Both the position numbers and the translations under genes were made by a program. From Dirofilaria immitis (taxonomy: Eukaryota > Nematoda > Chromadorea > Rhabditida > Onchocercidae): a stretch of DNA of 64,000 nucleotides. The notes under the pieces were generated by a model. That model saw only the letters and a list, made by a program, of their open reading frames with translations, was not told where the DNA came from and ran no database searches. Where the stretch lies: assembly GCA_024305405.1 (NCBI GenBank), contig JAKNDB010000068.1, positions 6,625,501 through 6,689,500 of the forward strand, given 5' to 3'. Shown in pieces: positions 25,641 through 37,426 of this stretch; within the stretch, counting starts at the first letter, position 1; each line of letters opens with the position of its first letter.

Positions 25641-28600
25641 ATGGCAGGTACAATGTGTAAGTGGACGCGCATCTACCCGCAATTGTATGTTTCATCATCA
25701 TCAATGTTTGCTGGATTTATGCAGTTTATCGATCAAAAGCGAACGATTGTAGAAAAGAGTAAATTAAGACTTGATCTAGATACTTACCCAGAACCATGGC
25801 CTTATAAGGAGAAGGGGTATTCTTTTTCCTTTATATTTAAGTATAATATCATCTTCATATTCGGACAGTGAAAAAATAGATGTTAAGTAACAGTTCTTCA
25901 AAAGCATCATTTTCTTTTATCCATCATTAGATGAAATTAAACAGGAGATTTTTGTCGTTCAGATACCGATGGCAGCACGCCATTGTTGATCGCACACTGA
26001 AAAGATTTCATGAGAATTCAAAATTAATTGTGGTTGAAGGAAATATAGGTTCAAACAAGGTAATTTTTATTGGTAATGATTCTAAGTTGCTTCTGTTTTC
26101 TCCTAATTTATTCTATGAAATTCTAGATCGCCGCGTCAATATTATGGAAGTTCTAGTATTTTTTGGAATCGAGTCTTTTAGTATATTTCTGAAATTTTCA
26201 TACAACTGAAGACATTTCATGAAAGCAAATTAATTCAAACTCAGAAATTTAATGATTCGATAAATAAAAATAGTTCAGTGATTGGTATCGTGACCTTTTG
26301 GAATAGCTTCAGGTAATGTATTCAATGCATACTTTCAGGACGTTCAAAGATTACTATAATGAATGACTGAACAATCTTGTTATTTTATTTTTATTAATTT
26401 ATTACTTTTGCAAAATATTCCAATTACGTGTTATTTCCTTTTTTATCCTACTTAGAATATGAGTGCAATAGTATAAATTGGTAAAATTTTCTTCAAGTTC
26501 TTCAACATAAGTTATTTAAGAGATGAAATTATCACTGAATAAATTTACGACACAAATAAAGTTAGACAGTTATTTCGAATTTTCAAAATAAAGACAAGAA
26601 ATTGATGAAAATAAAAGGCTTCGTTGCTTTGTTTTGATCATTGCTTCGTATCATACTTCGTTTTAGTCAGATATGGCTCGGTCACTTGCGGATCGACTAG
26701 GTTTTTATTTTATTCCGGAATTTCAAATGGATGAAGTTCTGATAGATCGTTTCGGCAATGATTATAGAAATTACTATCATTTGGTTAGTCCGTATTTTTT
26801 TGTTGAAAAAAGAATTCTTAGATCCTGTAGCTCTTTGTCAAAAAAAAATTAGTTTTTATAAGTTATTTTAATTAATATTTAGATAAGCAATTATTTATAT
26901 GGAATTATGATATATTATTTGGAAATTCATGATACCAAGTCTTAAAAAATGATAATTTTTATGAAGCAAATTTATTGTTAATCATTCTGCATTATAGTTT
27001 CCAAAATCTTTCCGTTTATTTGATATGAATATGTTCTACAAAGATCCTTACAACGACCAGACAGCAAAAATGCGTGACCGTATTCTTAGATGCAAGTTTG
27101 ACCAGTATTTGAATGCTGTAGCACATATTATGAATACTGGTAAGAATTTAACTTGTTTCAAACTTAAAAACCAAAATTTTTTTATGCTGCATGGCATGAT
27201 TTTATTGTTTATTCGATGAAGTATATTTTCAGGACAAGGCGTTGTTTTGGAACGTACTCCACACACTGATTTCATTTTTGCCAACGCATGTCGAGCTAAA
27301 AATTACATTGGATCAGAATGTGAGCAAATTGAGATTAATTTAATAGTAATTATGTAATTTCTTGATCAGTTCACAATTTCGAAATTATATGCAATGGTTT
27401 CTATCAGTCATTTAACATTTCGCGTCATATGTAACTTATTTTTCATCTTTTCCAGTTTTTCACTTGCAGTTTTATGACATATTCAGCGGCTTATTTTTTT
27501 TAATGAGGAGCAAGAAATAATATATAAAATGAAAATAGAGTTGAAATTCAGCTGATGGAAAGTTTGCAATTGGTGCTGTTGAGGCAGTTAATATTCAAAC
27601 TCTCATACTTTTCAGATTTCACCTATTATTACATCGAACGTAAGAATATGATACCAAATTGCCGCTTCTGGCCACATCTGGTTATTTATTTAGATGTGTC
27701 AGTTGATAAGTGCCTGGAAAACATCCGTCAGCAAGGAAATGTTTGTTTTTCTTTTCGTTTTTATATTGTAAGCCTCAATAACTTCTTTTCAGTTCATTTG
27801 CTTTCTAGATTTTGTTATAATGTCTATAGAACTTAGCTATCTGAAAATGCTTATAAATAACGTATTTATCCGTACTACATTTTCAGAATTTTACAGTTTT
27901 ATAGTAAGCATTTGTTTGAATTCAGACAAACAAGATAGCAGTCATCGATCGAACCTATTTGCAAACGATCGAGGATTCATATAAAGACGCCTTGAAAGAA
28001 TTTAGGTCATTTTCTTGTTGAATACAGATAAAATCAATGTATGGGATATCTCACCGAAATTTGCTAATATGAATGTCGCGGTAGGTTGAAAATGCAAAAA
28101 ATAGATTTTTTCTTAGTTCAGCGTAATCTGCTTTTCATTATAGAAAGCGTTCTGAAATTTTGGTTTACGACTGGACAACGCCTGGAAGTGTGAAAAATAT
28201 TGTCGAAGATATTGAAGATATGGATTTTGATTTTTTGAACATCACAGAAGCGACGTGTTTTCAACTTGGGAAAGCGGGAAAAACGAAATGGATTACACTA
28301 TTGCACGAAACTTGTATATTTTGTTGTTTTTTTATAATATGTGTATATTTTTCTCAGCATGCTGTTAATTTGTTTAAAATCAATTCGACGGTTCAGCGCC
28401 ATGCATTTTGATGACATTATCATCGCCCACCCACTGCTCGTCCCGTAATATTTCCCTGACAATCGTTTATCTATTATTTTGAAATTTTTCGAAATTGGGA
28501 TATTTATATAGTTAATTTTTTTACTTAGTTAAGGCATAAAAAATCATGCTTCGATTTTGACGAAATAAAACACAGTAATTTATTGCAGTACCATGAAATA

Positions 28601-29412
28601 TTGGCCACAATCTGAAATATTAAGGTGTGAAAAACTTTCAGTGTAACGGACAAAGAGAAGCACATGCGTTAGCATTTTTGGGCCTTCCTGATCATGAATG
28701 TGGCGAATTATATCACAGTCCTCGAGAAGTCGGTCGATATATTCAGTGTATTCATAATGAGGTTAGCCTTATTCGTATTTGGAGATGTTTGTTTTAAATA
28801 GCTCATTTCACGTAATTCATTGTTTTTCATTTATATATACTTCCATGGCTTGTAATTGTGATGTTTTTGTTTTTCCCTAAATCTAGTTCTTCATAATTAT
28901 GGTCTAGAATGAAATCTACCTTAAATTTTACTTATTTTACCGCTTTAATTTGAACGGATTTTCTTTTTAGATTCTAAAAACACCATATGTTTATTCAGCA
29001 GTCAGACATAATGGCGATAAATTTGGATGGTTTAGTAAAATAAGCACATACACGAAAGGAGAACCGTGGTAAAATATTTGTATTTTTTTGCACTGGTATG
29101 ATTTAGCACATGATGCAATCTTTAGTAATGAATAACATGCAGAAGGCAACGAACTGAAAATAAAAATGCCATTTTCAATTTTTTCGGTTTTCAAAAACAA
29201 TAGTTATTCTTTTCTTATAATTTCAGTATGCCGAGTTCTTTAGAATCATTTTTCGAATTTAGATCAAAATTTCCCAATTTTCAAACCTTATAAATTTCAG
29301 GTTTAAATATTATTACAAGGATGCATATTTAGAAGATCTTATTGCTATCCAAGAAGTAATCTCAGATCCAACACATCAGAGTTACTACAATCAAATTCAA
29401 CACGAACACTGA
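25641..29412 (+). CDS. nuo-4: NADH dehydrogenase (ubiquinone) complex I 42-kDa subunit, NDUFA10/NUO-4 type
   Basis: Accessory subunit of mitochondrial complex I, related to deoxynucleoside kinases. Exons: 25641-25816, 25963-26059, 26667-26783, 26998-27139, 27233-27319, 27616-27740, 27926-28005, 28144-28313, 28642-28761, 28971-29068, 29301-29412; about 440 residues, the usual length for nematode NUO-4. Markers in order: RLDLDTYPEPWPYKEKG; kinase-like LIVVEGNIGSNK (P-loop region, with N before the K where kinases have G); RSLADRLGFYFIPEFQMDE; DPYNDQTAKMRDRILRCKFDQ; VVLERTPHTDFIFA (the ERS/ERT kinase motif); NCRFWPHLVIYLDVSVDKCLE; VEDIEDMDFDF; C-terminal WFKYYYKDAYLEDLIA. Two apparent single-base losses, at T6 28231-28236 and near 28668-28671, break the frame; adding a base at each gives FFEHHRSDVFSTWE and KHMRLAFLGLPDHECGEL with all splice phases consistent. 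Start is supported by the TTTAG acceptor 11 bases upstream. Confidence 0.93.
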
Positions 29413-31742
29413 TGATTTTGCACAGGTTCACATTGTCTATTTCCTTTATAGAATTCTAGTTTGCCGGAATGATCTGAATACTAGAAGAAATTTTTCATGT
29501 TGTATAGAAGAGAAAATCTTTCATGAAGAAATACTGGGAGCTAAAAAGGAACTGTTAAGATACCGATAACTATAAGATGTAATAATTCAACTTCTGATTG
29601 CTAAAAAAAAAAATTATGCATAAGTTTTTCTAGACTCTTCAAACGCTTCAGCATGATTAAGAAGTTTCTTATATTTCTCTATTCCTCATATACTTTTAAT
29701 TTAAAAGCTTGTCCAAAATGTGGATCAAGTTAAAATGATTAATATAAAATTTGAATCTGAGATTATTTAGTATTCTGATATTGTTATACCAAATGATAAA
29801 AGTTTTTAAAATATGGAACAATCTTGTGTTCAAAAGCATATGGAACTTAAGGAAGAAAAAAGGTCAAAAATTTGATTTTTCTAGTTTTGTGAAATTCTTA
29901 TTTTCTCGTCATTTTTAGTTTGATATTACAGAAATCTCTTTTATGCACTAACTGTATATATATTCCTATTCTAGATTTATTTGTCCATATGTATTATTTA
30001 GTAAGCAGTTTTCTTTAATTCGATTGCCGTTTTTAGGATACACAATTTTTTTATTTTTATTTCTGATAAAATCAAGGTTTCATATATATTTAACCAATAT
30101 ATAACAATTTTATATAGTATAACAGATGAGAAATTAATCGCTTTCGAGTGACAAGGTAGCAGGATAAAGTAAGACATAATTAGTGCGGAGAATTTGTTAA
30201 GAAAATAGTCGGCTGCTTAAAGCATAAAACATAGAATTTAATTGGTATTGTGGATACCATATGATAGTTCATTGGAAAAATTCAACCACTTCCGGCAAAT
30301 CTATTGCTGATAATATTATTACTGCTTCATATGGTAAGTTGAGAAAGAACTTGACATGATTCGTCGATGCATTATAAAAGTTTGTAAAAGCGTTAATTTA
30401 TAATTAGGTTTAGAACGTTTAAAATACTGTGAATTATGATGATATGAGATAAATTTTTAACTTAGCAATCTCATAAAACTAATATGGGGAAAGTTGAGTT
30501 GTCTCGATAAAATTCTTACTGAGCAAATAAATAAATAAAATTTGAATAAAGTAGTGCACCAATCCCATCTTGTGTCATTTAAATGGCATGTTTTTAAAGG
30601 ATCTATTGCTATGCAAGACGAATTGCTGACTGACTGATATTTTTATGATTTAATAAAAAGTGGCTGTAAATAATTGAAAAAAATAAATTGGCTTGGTTTA
30701 CTTTGTGAACATTTGAATTATTTAATTTCGAAATGAAATGAAATGAGAATCACTGTATTTTACATTTATGATAAAGATTTGTCCGTTTAATTTAAATTCA
30801 CTGGATAAAATAATGGAAATTATTCTTTTGTTTGCCTTTATCAAATGGAATTGTTTAGGCCAGGACTTGAATCTAAAGCGATCAATAGAGCTGCAGCATT
30901 GTAGTCTGAATTTTTATTAAAAACAAAATATCCATCCTTTTATTTTTCCAATTTTTATAATTTTTCATTTTCAAAAATTTATATAGAAATGTTTTCTGAT
31001 AAACCAGTCCTCCTTCCATTTCAAAAATTTAAGAAGGCGAAAAAATATTAGAGACAAATTCTAGTGAAGTTTAAATGAAAGATAATAGTTTAGCACAGAT
31101 ATAATCAGATTCTAGTGTAATCAACAGTTACTTATTTCTCTTTCTTCAACCATACCGTGTTTATTTTAATAATCGTGAAAATCGAGTTCCTTGATGAATG
31201 ATTAGATTAGATATAGGAAATGGTATTTCGTCTCTTCTAACGAATGTGCTTAATTTTTATCATTTTATAAATTTATTGATCAAATTGGTGAAATAAAATA
31301 TTATCTTTTGTTGTGTGTTCTAATTATTCACTTCGAATAAGATTATATTTTCTGAGCATTAAGAATTTCATTATTCCGAACTTAATAATTTAAATTAAAA
31401 ATTAAATATTTTCGCATCCTAGAAATGTAAGTGTTAAAAATGACCATTAATTAAACAATTACTTCATCTTTATTTATCGAGCAGCATGAAAGTAATGGAT
31501 AATTTGGAATACCACAGCTTGGAAATGAAAGAAATACTTAGCTCGAGAATTAATTAAGGTGAACATATGAGCCTTTATATATTTAAAGAACAAAATGGCA
31601 TAAATCTCGAACAAAATAATGCAGAAGGCTGGGAGAAATTAGCAGAAACGTTCGTTTTATTTCATCGAATGAAAATTTGCATAAAACTTATACAGAAAAT
31701 ATTTCTATAAATGTTGGAAACTAGCTAAATTCACCATTTGAA
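29413..31742. other. Intergenic, no gene seen
   Basis: AT-rich non-coding sequence after the complex I gene, presumably including its 3' UTR. No motif, RNA gene or repeat array was recognised. Confidence 0.6.
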
Positions 31743-32453
31743 ATGATGCAATCCTTTCATCCTATCTCAGACGTAGAAGCCAACAAAAGCAATGCACCGT
31801 AATCATCCTTCTATCATCCTCGAGCAAAAGAAGTCACTTTTTAGTGGGACTGTCCTTGTTTGTGTCATAAATTTTTAAGGAATCTTTAGCAAATTAAATC
31901 CAGTTATATGAAAAATTAATTTTGAGACTTGCTGGTCAGAATCACACTTGGTTTCATCTGATCGTATCAATACACGCTATTTCTGCACTTAGTTTATGCA
32001 TCTTCACAGTGCTGGGTTATGTGGCCAATACGATTCCGATGGCCCTCGTTGTTCTGTTCATCTTTCAAACGTTTATGGCTATTCTTGGACTTACAGCCAT
32101 TGAACAAAATCGTCGAGGTCTGTTTATTATTTTCCGGAAATTGATCAATATGGGACAGTAATCGATATTATTAAGTACCATTTTCTGTCAAGCAGTTGTC
32201 CGATTCACAATCTCTAATGTTATGGAATATCGATCTGATTACTGATCAGTTGAATCATCTCAGGCACAATCAACTGCATTAAATGTTACTTGAAGATTAT
32301 CGTTCACTATACATAGCTATAAATGCTGTAACTGCCGGTTCAGCTATTATTTGGTCAATTTTTCTCTTCATAAATATCAAGCAGCAGCCAAAATATGTAC
32401 CTGTGGTACTTCTTATCATCGCGTTTTTCTCGGTTTGTTTTACTGTGCTATAA
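31743..32453 (+). CDS. Small multipass membrane protein, family not recognised
   Basis: Proposed exons: 31743-31798, 31927-32157 and 32264-32453. The first encodes a short polar N terminus (MMQSFHPISDVEANKSNAP) that joins in phase to LAGQNHTWFHLIVSIHAIS. Two hydrophobic segments follow in exon 2 (around LIVSIHAISALSLCIFTVLG and MALVVLFIFQTFMAILGL), then a basic loop (EQNRRG). The last exon has two more hydrophobic segments (AINAVTAGSAIIWSIFLFI and VPVVLLIIAFFSVCFTVL), giving a four-helix layout of roughly 155 residues with both termini probably cytoplasmic. A TAA at 32280-32282 sits in frame just inside the third exon before MLLEDYRS, so either that boundary is misread, the base is wrong, or the gene is decaying. 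No family could be named. Confidence 0.5.
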
Positions 32454-32964
32454 ATTTGTCGAGATCAGTTTGATATTTGACTCGAAGAAACTGTATAATC
32501 TATTCGTTTACTTTTGACTGAGGAGTTATTAAAAGCTTATCCATATTTTAAAATCTGGATATAAATCATTGGTACTACCATCACTATTATCTATTAATTG
32601 GTCTTTTACTTTGCTTAATTATTCTTTTTTATTCAGTAAATTTCTAAAAATATATGTGTGGAATTGAAATATAAGAATGTAAAAATAAAGACATGTACGT
32701 TTATTATACAATGATATAAGTTTATTTTATAGCTGATTGCAACAATTCTGCTAATAATTTGTGCTGATAAAAAACACCGAAATTTCTTGAAAAAATAATA
32801 TGTTTGGATATTATAAGCGTTTTTCCTTTTGTTAAATTATTACGTGGCACTAACAAAATAACGAAGACGACAAATTTAAAAAGTGAATCTTTCGAAATTC
32901 ACACAGTTGCCTGAATTTGAAATTAAGGATATAATCACAGTTTATGAAAAACAACATAATTAGA

Positions 32965-33028
32965 TAACAGAAAAGAGGTTAAATCTCTCTTTAGTATAAC
33001 AGAAAAGAGGTTAAATCTCTCTATAGTA
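32965..33028. repeat. 32-bp tandem duplication
   Basis: Two adjacent 32-base copies (32965-32996 and 32997-33028) differ at one position. Each contains AGAGGTTAAATCTCT, itself an imperfect palindrome. It lies just upstream of the next open exon. Confidence 0.8.
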
Positions 33029-33061
33029 AAGTAAATCATCGTATAATAGATTGTTATGTAG

Positions 33062-34125
33062 TTTTTACTTTCTTATTCGACTGTGAAAAATTTTTTGAAG
33101 ATACGCAATTAGGAAAAACTAAAGAAGTGAATTCCAACGAATCACTGAATGGTTCGATAGAATCCGTTAAAGTGAGTAATTCCATACTATATCCTAAATT
33201 ATGGAATATCCACTGTCAACTGCTTTAATAAAGCAAAAAAGAACAACTTTACGAGTTGCTGAAAATAAACTTTGAGACATATCTTCTAGAAATAGAATTC
33301 TATTTCCAGTCACAAGAGCAACGAAAGGACAGCTCGGAAATAAAAACTGGTGCAAGTGTAACTGAAAGCCTGGAACAACGCCAAGGCATATCAGAAACAA
33401 AAAGTGAGGAGGGGAATAAAGAATTACGGATAGCAGCTGGAGCGGAAGATGCTAGTAAAGGTGAAACCACATAAATGAGCTTCAGAATTTAGATTCAATA
33501 TATGTTTTACTTGGTAAAAAAATGAATGAAATTTTTAGAAAAGGTAAAGTACTTGATTTTAAAATCATCGTTTTTGATAATTTAATTGGATTAAGATCAC
33601 TTTTTCAGTGATAACCGCAGTGGAAACTATCAGAGTTGAAGAAATAAGTGGCGAAACAAAAACACTACTGCACTATCATACATGAAGCACTTATCAGAGG
33701 TATCTTGATCTCGTGTGATACATATGATCGTCATAAATCCAGCTCTAACTTTTTTCAGGGGCATTATCTTGTCGTTGACAGTAATTGGCATGAATTTTAC
33801 TCAGTACCAATTTTGAATGCGTGCAATGTTGCTTTATGCTCATCTAGTCGAACTGGTGGTCATTTGCGTAACAAATTCCTCATCAAAAAGTGTCGCAAGA
33901 AGCAGTAGGTCTTTTTGAATTGTAAATGAATAATCTCGGGCAAATATGGAAGTCTTCAGGTTTTTTTGTTGTTGCTGTTAAACTTTTCTATATTTTAGGA
34001 AAAAATTGCGCAAAATTATTCCAAAATTTTCTCCACTGGAAATGAATATATTCGACTGTTATTCACAGAATAACGAGGATAACAATTTTGAAAAAGTGAT
34101 TCAACCAACATTGATGTTTAAGTGA
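33062..34125 (+). CDS. Unknown protein with charged N-terminal half and basic C terminus; 5' end not resolved
   Basis: Not recognised. Five exons chain in phase: about 33062-33171 (…QLGKTKEVNSNESLNGSIESVK), 33310-33460 (SQEQRKDSSEIKTGASVTES…), 33609-33710, 33759-33904 (GHYLVVDSNWHEFYSVPIL … RTGGHLRNKFLIKKCRKKQ) and 33999-34125 (KKLRKIIPKFSPLEMNIF, ending MFK and TGA). The first half is rich in Glu, Lys, Ser and Thr and probably disordered; the fourth exon looks folded, with several Cys, His and aromatics, followed by a basic KKCRKKQKKLRK stretch that could be a nuclear or nucleic-acid-binding signal. Exon 3 only reaches its donor (GAG|GTATC) in phase if one A is added to an A5 run near 33655-33665; otherwise it stops early. 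No start codon could be assigned, so the gene is 5'-partial as described. Function is not inferred. Confidence 0.5.
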
Positions 34126-34493
34126 TCGCTTCAGAAAAGCATTAGCAGTTAACTTGTTGTAGCATCTTTGTCCTCGTCACATGACCAATTGTCGCTTCTT
34201 TTGTTTACGTCTCATTTAATTTCAGAATCAACTTGTGAAGAATGATCATCTCAAAGGAAGCCATCTCCTTGATTTATAAATATTTTCAAATTTCTTCTAA
34301 TGCTATTGTTTTTCATATTCATTCCAAAGAATAAACTAGGTTGCGCAAAGTTCTGCTTTTTTTTGCTATACACTATCTGTTGATCACATTGTGATGATGT
34401 TAATGACGATGATGATTTTATGTGCAGTAAAAAAGGCAGTGAAAGAATTTGGTCTGGAAGGTAGGGAAGAGAACATCTCATCGACAGTGTCAA

Positions 34494-34583
34494 AGAGCAA
34501 GGTACCATCAATTAAAGCTACGAAGAGCAAGGTACCATGAATTAAAGCTATGAAAGAGCAAGATGCCATCGATTAAAGCTATT
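34494..34583 (+). repeat. Three-copy tandem repeat, about 30 bp per unit
   Basis: Units beginning AGAGCAAG at 34494, 34524 and 34555 share the core CCAT-ATTAAAGCTA. The first copies could be read as Ser-Lys-Val-Pro-(Ser)-Ile-Lys-Ala repeats, but the frame closes at TGA in the second unit, so coding status is doubtful. Confidence 0.7.
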
Positions 34584-35193
34584 GTTGAAACGATACTTTT
34601 CGTAGTGACAGTTCAGTGTTACCCAAAAGACGCAAAGAGTGTATGGCGGTTTGATCACCGATAAATTATGTTTTGGGAAGGCTGGGTTTTGCGTACGTGG
34701 TGGGACAGGAAGTGTGAGTGGATTAACAGTTTTGTATGGGATAGCGATGGTAGAACTCTATTGAAGTATGTAGTGTGGAAGGTCATTAGATCATTACTAG
34801 AAAGGATTGAGTTTGTTTGTAACATTAAAGAGAAAAAAATATAAAAGAAAATTGGTGAAATTCTTAAATACGTTATTGCGGGCGAAAATAAGAATGTCTT
34901 GATTATACTGTCTCACTATTATTAACTAAAAAATGGTGTAACTATCACTTTAACTCTTATATTTCTACTCAATTTAGTTGAGTTGAGTTTGATCATTCAT
35001 TTTAAACTTAGTTACATTATTTTGATTTAGTTTTTTATCATATTAATTCACTAGATATCAATTAATGATACACATTCGAGTGATTTGTATTTTTCGATCT
35101 AATTAAGAATAATGTGCAAAATGAGTTTTCTTTTCAGGATTAGCTATGTTATCGATGCACTATTGATAGAGAAAAAAAGAATTGAAAACTAAA

Positions 35194-37426
35194 ATGGCGG
35201 ATAATACTACTGCTCAAGCGTCAACGTCACTTTCTTTCTTCAGTGATAGTTTCATCATAAAACGAGGCAAAAGGCCGCTTCGTTCGATGGAATTCATTTT
35301 AGATTTAGAAGATGAAAATAATCGTTCTCAGCTAGAGGTTTTTTTGATTGTTTTATAAATAATGCGGTAAAGGGAATCGATATGACTTAACTTATCAAAT
35401 TTTTGTATGTTCTAGTTTACTTCTGAGGAAGCTTTCTATGCTGGGTGAAAAGGATTTTACTTAAATTTCAAACTTTTTATACTGAGATGAAGCGAAATTT
35501 AATTACAGAAAGACATAAAGATGCTTGGTGGGAAAGTTTTAGAATCGCTTGACGATGATGGTCAAAAACCTTTTGTATTGTTACCGACCATCCACATGCG
35601 CGATACTTAGAAAAGATTACAAAAACGAAAAGAATTACACCCGAAGTAAGCTAAAATTTTATTACCGATATTATGGGATATTTAAATTATGGTTTCTTAT
35701 TTTTCAAAGATTCGCCTCTTTTATAGGTATTGGAAATACTGTTTTTTTATGGTTATGTACTTTCATTGGCTTTGTTTTGTTTGTATCGCTGACTAACAAA
35801 CATCGTTTTTCGAGTTGTTAAATTTCATGGAAGTAAACATATGATTGCATGGAAACACTCTTAGTCTTTGTGTTCATGTCTTTCAGTGCTGCAGTGCTCT
35901 ACCAGTATTGCTTCGAGTTGCTGTTCAAAACGGTGTCCGTGTTCGAACATATACTTCTTTCCTACAAATCTTATCAAATGTAAAAACCGTGTTAAGCTGA
36001 ACCAGAACGCGAAATTGGCTCCTGTAAAACCGAAACTGGAAAAGCAGGTATATTGCATCAGAAGCAAATATTTGGTGTTCTATAGGAATTGAAGTAGCAA
36101 ATGTTAATGTTTGCATTGATTTAAGAAGCATGCACGAATCATTTGCTATATTCCTATTCCGAAGGTCCTCTAAAAATAGGTGAATCATAAGGGACAAATA
36201 ATCATTGTTAAGTCGTTTCGTTTAATTTATGCAAATGTTATGATGTAAATTTTTAAAAGCTTTTGATCTTTGATAGAACGGTCTGGTATTTCACTATAAT
36301 TCAGTACTGGTCAGATGAAGCACGCGTTTTTAACAAAAACATGGAAGCAAAGGAAATGTAGAGTTTCAATTGCTGAAATTTGCTTTTATGATAGACTATT
36401 CACTAGTGCATATACTTTAATCATTAGATATTTGATATTTTATGAATAGTAGTTCCATCAAATACTGAGAGTAGTTTAATGCCGAAGTTATCTCATTTCG
36501 TTTTATTTCAATTTTACAGAAAAGTTTGCGCAAATTAACGCCGCCTTTCATCAAATTAGAAGATAACAGTCTCCAGTATGCACCTTCTTGGAAGGAGTAT
36601 GGAATACCTTCTAATTTTCGGCCTATTTATGTTGGTGAAGCAGCTGGGAGGTCAATATTTCATAAAGCTTCTCCAGAATATTTGAAGCGAAAGTATTGTG
36701 TTTTGTATTGATTGTAGATTCCAAATCTTAGCATTTCTTTTTATTATATTATAAATCATTTTCTTTAGTAAAATATTCAATGCATTAGAAAGGCAGCGGA
36801 ATGGGCATATAAATTGGATATGACTTTTAGTTTTATTTCTCGACACTTTTATCAATTTCGCTTCTTTTATTATCCTGTCATCTTAGAAAATTACGTATAT
36901 TGTATTACACATTAATGGATAAGTCAAGTTTTTTCAGGAAGGAGACGAAGATTTCGAAACCTCGAGCAAAAAGTCGAGTTGGACCTGGATTCTGTGATAT
37001 TTGTACACGTGACTGCCAAGATTTGCAACTAGTTCGTTTGTTTTGGTTTTCTTTTTCCTAATTTTCTAAAAGTATTTTCATCATTTTTTGGACGTCCGCG
37101 AGAGCTTGTATATTTGATTTATTATTTTTGGTAATTGAAATAATATCTTGTAGAGGGTAGTAAAACATCATGATAATCTAAAAAATGAGAATATTTCATT
37201 AAAGAATGGAAGGGATTGAGGATGTTAGTACCGTCAAATCTTAGACATTCTAATTTCAGCATTTTTATGCAAAGAGCATCAGACACGTATTAATACTCCC
37301 GGTTTTTATGATGAGGTTGATGCATTGTGTGGTTCGTTTGTAAAAGAAATCGTGGTACCAAATAAGAGACTTCGGAAACGATTGACACCGGAACCGCTTT
37401 CATTGAATTTCAAAATGGAAACTTGA
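35194..37426 (+). CDS. dbf4: DBF4-type regulatory subunit of Cdc7 kinase
   Basis: DBF4 binds and activates Cdc7 kinase, which phosphorylates MCM at replication origins in S phase. Exons: 35194-35337, 35509-35645, 35887-36047, 36520-36692, 36938-37031, 37260-37426. A TTTTCAG acceptor ending at 35137 may be the spliced-leader site. Motif N (BRCT-like): KDIKMLGGKV, then, one frame over, VTDHPHARYLEK. Motif M: LRKLTPPFIKLEDNSLQYAP, matching PFxKxED. Motif C zinc finger: GFCDICTRDCQDLQL plus HFLCKEHQTR gives the CxxC…H-x5-H arrangement that binds Cdc7. The frame breaks three times, each fixed by one extra base: near 35563-35575, at A5 around 35980, and at T5 (37262-37266) inside the zinc finger. 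Phases then hold across all introns. At about 290 residues it is short relative to vertebrate DBF4. Family call is strong from three motifs in order. Confidence 0.85.
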
